The notes beneath the pieces are model-generated. The model was not told the DNA's origin. It ran no database searches and saw only the letters and a program-made list of their open reading frames with translations. A DNA stretch of 64,000 bases from BOG-932 sp965276835 (GTDB taxonomy: Bacteria > Pseudomonadota > Alphaproteobacteria > BOG-932 > Roseiterribacteraceae): contig OZ255631.1 of NCBI GenBank assembly GCA_965276835.1, positions 1,612,001 through 1,676,000 of the forward strand, written 5' to 3'. Within the stretch, counting starts at the first letter, position 1. The number at the start of each line of letters is the position of its first letter. The translations under genes were made by a program, and so were the position numbers. Shown here piece after piece: positions 60,252 through 64,000 of the stretch.

Positions 60252-61085
60252 CTATCGCAGTTCATCCACGTATTTGTCGGTGCCCGGCAGGGTTGGGATG
60301 AACGGCGCCATCAGTTCTACCCGGCCGAGGCCCGACTTCGCGACCGTATCACCTGACTTGGCGAAGACCTTCTCCCAGGACTTGGTCGGCTCGCCCTCGG
60401 TGAACCACAGCAAGGTCAGCCGGTCGTCGACGCCTTCGACGTCCTTCACATAGGGCATCTTGTCAGCGGGCAGCGGCGTTGGCTGGAAGAGCAGGCACAT
60501 GGCGATATCCGAGCCGGCCATCGCGCCGGGGACGTATTCGCTCTTCAGCCACTCGACCAGCTTATCGCGGCCGTTCTTCGACGGTGCATCGATCACTTCC
60601 ACCACCAGACCCTGATAGGGGTATTCCAGCGAATGGATATCGCGTGGCCCCTTGGCGTCGCGGTAGACAGCGCCGCGATAGCTTTGGAACGAGGTGTAAA
60701 TGTGGTCGCGCTGCATATAGACGCGCTCGTCGGCGCGCAGGCGGGTATTGGTTGCCACCGTCCAGGCCATGTGTTCGTCATAGCGCCCGTCGGTCAGCCA
60801 GTAGATCGAGATATACTTGCCCAGTTCGACCGGTTTCGCGATTTTGGAATCAGCCGGATAGCGGAATTTCTGCAGCGACTTAGGCGCGACCCAGCGACGG
60901 CCGGAAAACATCCAGGGCATCGCCATGGCGCCCGAGTTGAAATGGTCGTCCTCGTACCAACGGTTATAGCTGTGGTCGTGTCCGACATGCGGCTCGACCA
61001 TTGTAATCAGCGACGACCCGATCCGCGCCGGATAGGGACCGTTGGCGGCGAGTTCGCCGTGCATCTTGACGTAATCGACAGACAT
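60252..61085 (-). CDS. Uncharacterised protein, possibly tandem dimeric alpha/beta-barrel (EthD-like)
   Basis: 277 aa, no signal peptide or membrane segment. Two segments resemble the core helix of dimeric alpha/beta-barrel enzymes: SLITMVEPHVGHDHSYNRWYEDDHFNSG near residue 25 and GRDKLVEWLKSEYVPGAMAGSDIAMCLLF near residue 170, suggesting an internally duplicated ferredoxin-like fold. Numerous Tyr/Trp/His residues could line a pocket (YISIYWLTDGRYDEHMAW). Gene follows an alcohol dehydrogenase by 25 bp (RBS GGGGAAGC) under a probable IclR regulator. Function unknown; degradation of a cyclic compound is a guess from context. Confidence 0.6.
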   Translation of the reverse strand: MSVDYVKMHGELAANGPYPARIGSSLITMVEPHVGHDHSYNRWYEDDHFNSGAMAMPWMFSGRRWVAPKSLQKFRYPADSKIAKPVELGKYISIYWLTDGRYDEHMAWTVATNTRLRADERVYMQRDHIYTSFQSYRGAVYRDAKGPRDIHSLEYPYQGLVVEVIDAPSKNGRDKLVEWLKSEYVPGAMAGSDIAMCLLFQPTPLPADKMPYVKDVEGVDDRLTLLWFTEGEPTKSWEKVFAKSGDTVAKSGLGRVELMAPFIPTLPGTDKYVDELR

Positions 61086-61110
61086 AAAGCTTCCCCGTTT
61101 TTGGTTGAAA

Positions 61111-62223
61111 TCAGAACGTCAGAACGCCGCGCGCCAGCTTGCCGGCATCCAGGTCGGCGAACGCCGTTTCGAATTGTTCGATCGGATATTGCCGCGTGAT
61201 CAACTCATCCAACTTCAGCCGGCCCTGCTTGTAGAGCGCGATATACATCGGAATATCGTGGTGCGGGCGCGACGAGCCGTAGCGCGAACCGATGATGCCG
61301 CGATCGACATACGCGATTGGGTTGATCGGCAGCTCGATCGTCGCGCCCTGCGGCGGCACGCCGACGACGACCGCGTTGCCGCCCCAGGTCAGCGCCTCGA
61401 CCGCGCTCTTCAGCGCGACCGGGCTACCGGTGCATTCGAACGACCAATCCACACCGCCCGAACCGAACGTGCCTGAATTGGCCGTCTTGCTGTGCGGCAG
61501 CAACGCGCGGATTTGTTCCGAAACGTCGCCTGTCCTGGCATCGATGAAATCGGTGGCGCCGAACAATTCGGCCAGTTGCCTCTTTTCCGGCACCGTGTCG
61601 ACCGCAATGATGCGGGATGCACCGGACAGCACCAAGCCTTGGATCACATTGAGGCCGACACCGCCGCCACCACCGAACACGGCGGCCGTCTCGCCGGTCT
61701 GAACCCGGGCGCGGTTGAGAACGGAGCCCACGCCGGTCAGCACCGCGCAGCCGATCAGGCAGGCAGTGGTCAGCGGTACGTCGGAATCGATCACCACAGC
61801 TTGGTCCTGCTTCACCACCGTATATTCTGCGAACGCCGAAACGGCGGCGAAATTGGTGACCGGCTGGCCGTCGGCGAGTGAGAACGGCGTGCTGCGGTTG
61901 CCCAGCGTTTCGCGGCAATGCGTCGGCTTGCCGGAATCGCAATGCTCGCAATGGCCGCAGTTCGCCAGGGTGTGGAGTACAACGTGGTCGCCGGGTTTTA
62001 TCTTTGTGACGCCGGGGCCGACCTCCTCAACGATGCCGGCGCCTTCGTGACCCAGGATCGCCGGCGCGGGCCAGGGAATCTTGCCGTGCACGACGGACAG
62101 GTCACTGCGGCAGAGGCCGCAAGCGATGATACGCACAATGATTTCACCCGCCGCCGGCGCACGCACCGATACCTCGTGGTTAAGCTCTATCAGTCCCTCG
62201 CCTCTAAAGAGCAGCGCCTTCAT
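61111..62223 (-). CDS. Zinc-dependent alcohol dehydrogenase
   Basis: 370 aa from the ATG at 62223 (GGAGGAACAG RBS). MDR-family layout: catalytic-zinc Cys/His in ACGLCRSDLSVVHG and GHEGAGIVEEVGPGV; four-Cys structural zinc site CGHCEHCDSGKPTHC; Rossmann motif AAVFGGGGGVGLNVIQGLVLSGASRIIAVD. Resembles class III/NDMA-type aryl- or alkyl-alcohol dehydrogenases. Its ATG overlaps the iclR TGA (ATGA), so it is directly coupled to the regulator; the uncharacterised barrel-like gene follows. Confidence 0.94.
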   Translation of the reverse strand: MKALLFRGEGLIELNHEVSVRAPAAGEIIVRIIACGLCRSDLSVVHGKIPWPAPAILGHEGAGIVEEVGPGVTKIKPGDHVVLHTLANCGHCEHCDSGKPTHCRETLGNRSTPFSLADGQPVTNFAAVSAFAEYTVVKQDQAVVIDSDVPLTTACLIGCAVLTGVGSVLNRARVQTGETAAVFGGGGGVGLNVIQGLVLSGASRIIAVDTVPEKRQLAELFGATDFIDARTGDVSEQIRALLPHSKTANSGTFGSGGVDWSFECTGSPVALKSAVEALTWGGNAVVVGVPPQGATIELPINPIAYVDRGIIGSRYGSSRPHHDIPMYIALYKQGRLKLDELITRQYPIEQFETAFADLDAGKLARGVLTF

Positions 62224-63140
62224 CCTGTTCCTCCCATTGCATTTCTGAGTAATCCAACCGCGGGCGTACGCCCGTTGCTTCTGCGTGTCACAGTCAGGCA
62301 ACAGGCCATCAGCCCGTCGGCATAGACCTGGATTTCCGCAGCGGTAAGACCGTCGCGAAAGCCCAGCAGAGACAGCGTGAAGGCCGCGTGGCCGTGAACA
62401 TTGAAAATAGGCGCAGACAGCATGCCGACCTCGTACGCGCGGCTCGGATCGGCTGTGCCAAGGTGATAGACGTCGATCCCCAGTTCCCTGAGCAGGTTCG
62501 TCATCCGACGTTTGAGACCTGTCTCATGCGGTGAGTCGGAAAGGCCGGCGATCACCTCACCCAATTGCGACTGCACGGGATTGCGCAGCGTAACCGCATA
62601 GCCGCGTTCGCGCACGATCTGGAGCAGGTCGAGATAGGGCGCGATGACCGCGTCCCCTGTCGCATCGGCCAGCCAACGGCGCACCTGGGCGTCGGGCGCC
62701 CACGCCATGAAGGGCGCGCCGAATGGCGGAATCATCGGCACACGCTGCCCGACCCTCAGCGCCGCGTTAGGAGCAGCATAACGGCCGGCGCGCGCAAGGC
62801 CGATCAGGTCGTCGCCCGTGCGGGCCGTCAAAAGAACTTCCAGGTCGAGTTGCTGCGCCAGATCGCGCGCCTCATCGCGGGCGATGTCGATTGCTGGATG
62901 ACTTTCCAGGGCGGCATGACCGATCGCGACCAAAGCCGGCCCCAGGCTATAGGTCCGGTGCTTGGGATGACGTTCGAGCAGACCGTCCTGCGTCATCACG
63001 TTCAAGATCGCGTGGCAGGAGGCGAAGTTAACCTGCAAATGCTCGACCAGCTCGGACAGCGAAAACGCCTCGGTCGGGCGCGCTGCCATGAAGCTCAGGA
63101 TGTCGATGGCGCGCGATGCCGCCAATGCCGGTCTGGCCAT
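62220..63140 (-). CDS. IclR family transcriptional regulator
   Basis: 306 aa. N-terminal winged helix (AASRAIDILSFMAARPTEAFSLSELVEHLQVNFASCHAILNVMTQDGLLERHPKHRTYSLGPALVAIGHAAL) and C-terminal effector domain (VLLTARTGDDLIGLARAGRYAAP, RVPMIPPFGAPFMAW). Its stop overlaps the alcohol dehydrogenase start, and it is divergent from an LLM monooxygenase. Likely regulates both units in response to a pathway substrate. A CGAAA-n4-TTTCG repeat (63205-63218) lies in the divergent gap. Confidence 0.93.
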   Translation of the reverse strand: MARPALAASRAIDILSFMAARPTEAFSLSELVEHLQVNFASCHAILNVMTQDGLLERHPKHRTYSLGPALVAIGHAALESHPAIDIARDEARDLAQQLDLEVLLTARTGDDLIGLARAGRYAAPNAALRVGQRVPMIPPFGAPFMAWAPDAQVRRWLADATGDAVIAPYLDLLQIVRERGYAVTLRNPVQSQLGEVIAGLSDSPHETGLKRRMTNLLRELGIDVYHLGTADPSRAYEVGMLSAPIFNVHGHAAFTLSLLGFRDGLTAAEIQVYADGLMACCLTVTRRSNGRTPAVGLLRNAMGGTG

Positions 63141-63204
63141 GTTCCCCGATGCGCAAACTTGTTGACCGTTAAGGTCGCGTCGTGATTATGCGCTGACAGC
63201 ATTA

Positions 63205-63218
63205 CGAAAACAATTTCG
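63205..63218. promoter_or_regulatory. Inverted repeat between iclR and LLM gene
   Basis: CGAAA-acaa-TTTCG in the 107-bp divergent gap, 30 bp before the LLM ATG (63248). Position and symmetry suit an IclR operator controlling both directions, but the repeat is short. Confidence 0.4.
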
Positions 63219-63247
63219 ATATTGCAATAAAATAGGGGAAATGACCG

Positions 63248-64000
63248 ATGAAGCTCGATCTGTTTTATGAGTTCGACGCTGCCCGCCCCTGGAAGGGTCC
63301 GCACCCCTATGGCCAGCGGGCGCGCGAACAAAAAACCTATAAGGAGGCGTTCGAGCAGATCACCCTGGCCGACACGCTCGGCTATCACACTGTCTGGTGC
63401 GTCGAGCATCATTTCCGCGTCGGCCGCTCGCACATGCCGTGTTCCGAGGCGGTGCTCGGTGCGCTGTCCCAGGTGACCAAGAACATCCGGCTCGGCTTCG
63501 GCGTCACGCTGACGCCGTTCGGGTTTATTCATCCGGCGCGCGTCGCGGAAAAGGTCGCGACCGTCGACCTGTTATCGGGCGGCCGGGTCGAGTGGGGTAT
63601 CGGGCGTTCCACCCCGATGGAGCAGACCGCGTTCGGCGTCGACCGTGCGACGGTTCTCGAACAAAGCTTCGAGGCGACCGAGATCATCACCGGCATGTGG
63701 CGGGAGGAGCGGTTCTCGTGGGACTCGCCGGCCTTCAAATTCCCGGCGCGCGTGGTCACGCCCAAGCCTTATCAGGATCCGCACCCGCCCGCCTGGATGG
63801 CGACCGCAACGAAATCCTCCGCGGTTCTGGCGGGTGAGCGCGGGCTGGGTCTGCTGTCCTTTGCGATCATGCAACCGATCTCCGCGCTGGCCGAACTCTA
63901 CGCCGCCTACCGCGAGGCCTCGGCGCGCGCCAAGCCGATCACCGATGTGACGAACAAGAGGATCGGCGCCTATACGCTGGTCCATTGCGCCGATACCGCC
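63248..64000 (+). CDS. LLM-class flavin-dependent monooxygenase, 3' truncated by window edge
   Basis: First 251 codons of a luciferase-like monooxygenase. ATG at 63248 after GGGGAAATGACCG; the ATG at 63241 reads into a stop after nine codons. MKLDLFYEFDAARPWKGPHPYGQRAREQKTYKEAFEQITLADTLGYHTVWCVEHHFRVGRSHMPCSEAVLGALSQVTKNIRLGFGVTLTPFGFIHPARVAEKVATVDLLSGGRVEWGIGRST is the FMN-binding TIM barrel. The frame stays open to base 64000. Divergent from iclR and probably part of the same catabolic regulon. Confidence 0.92.
   Translation, partial: MKLDLFYEFDAARPWKGPHPYGQRAREQKTYKEAFEQITLADTLGYHTVWCVEHHFRVGRSHMPCSEAVLGALSQVTKNIRLGFGVTLTPFGFIHPARVAEKVATVDLLSGGRVEWGIGRSTPMEQTAFGVDRATVLEQSFEATEIITGMWREERFSWDSPAFKFPARVVTPKPYQDPHPPAWMATATKSSAVLAGERGLGLLSFAIMQPISALAELYAAYREASARAKPITDVTNKRIGAYTLVHCADTA

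Overview
The window reads as a contiguous piece of a high-GC Gram-negative chromosome, most likely from an alphaproteobacterium. The argD-argF-hslO block, the fused ArsR-methyltransferase/metF/metH operon, the abundance of NTF2/SnoaL-fold proteins, LLM monooxygenases and SDR enzymes, and the NodT-type efflux lipoprotein all fit that class. Genus cannot be settled from the sequence alone; aerobic, lipid- or aromatic-degrading lineages (Rhizomicrobium- or sphingomonad-like) are plausible. There is no sign of phage, insertion sequences, CRISPR or rRNA. One tRNA-Arg(TCT) is present. Almost the whole window is coding.

Layout. 1-5.4 kb: 3' end of folE, then leftward argD, argF and hslO, a small SnoaL protein, an ABC-2 permease, and rightward recX. 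5.4-9 kb: a YXWGXW/His-Gly-rich exported protein with a remarkable 5'-leader stem, and a large MscS-type channel. 9-16.5 kb: PfpI/DJ-1, a GIN-domain protein, purB, topoisomerase IB, a YihY/BrkB membrane protein, a CreA-like protein lacking a normal start codon, and AsmA. 16.5-22.3 kb: a drug-efflux locus, marR-emrA-emrB rightward and nodT-pduO-snoaL leftward. The two divisions share an identical 29-bp promoter/operator element. 22.3-26.8 kb: two orphan histidine kinases flanking two SnoaL/limonene-epoxide-hydrolase-like genes. 26.8-32.2 kb: the methionine operon (arsR-MT, metF, metH) behind a long palindromic operator. 32.3-42.6 kb: an LLM oxidoreductase, exported oligoendopeptidase F, a frameshifted CxxCH/beta-propeller protein, SnoaL, dienelactone hydrolase, a methyltransferase, a Ddn-like protein and a VWA protein.

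42.6-49.1 kb: a toxin-antitoxin pair with an unusual antitoxin, a four-gene surface-polysaccharide cluster (UDP-GlcA epimerase, glycosyltransferase, WecA/WbpL-type initiator, NDP-sugar reductase) and a FadL-type porin. 49.3-52.1 kb: rubrerythrin behind an Irr-like iron box, a GlpC/HdrD-like Fe-S protein, DUF3501, and a candidate ~90-nt leftward sRNA with anti-Shine-Dalgarno loops. 52.2-56.3 kb: a small hypothetical protein, an exported carboxylesterase, an SDR and a sulfotransferase. 56.3-59.9 kb: phosphoketolase and acetate kinase, which together make acetate and ATP from sugar phosphates. 60-64 kb: tRNA-Arg, then an IclR-regulated catabolic operon (iclR, Zn-alcohol dehydrogenase, a putative duplicated alpha/beta-barrel protein) divergent from an LLM monooxygenase that runs off the end.

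The most novel signals are regulatory: the sRNA and its promoter box shared with fadL, the duplicated MarR operator, the SD-sequestering leader stem, and the DUF7662-like/PIN toxin-antitoxin module.
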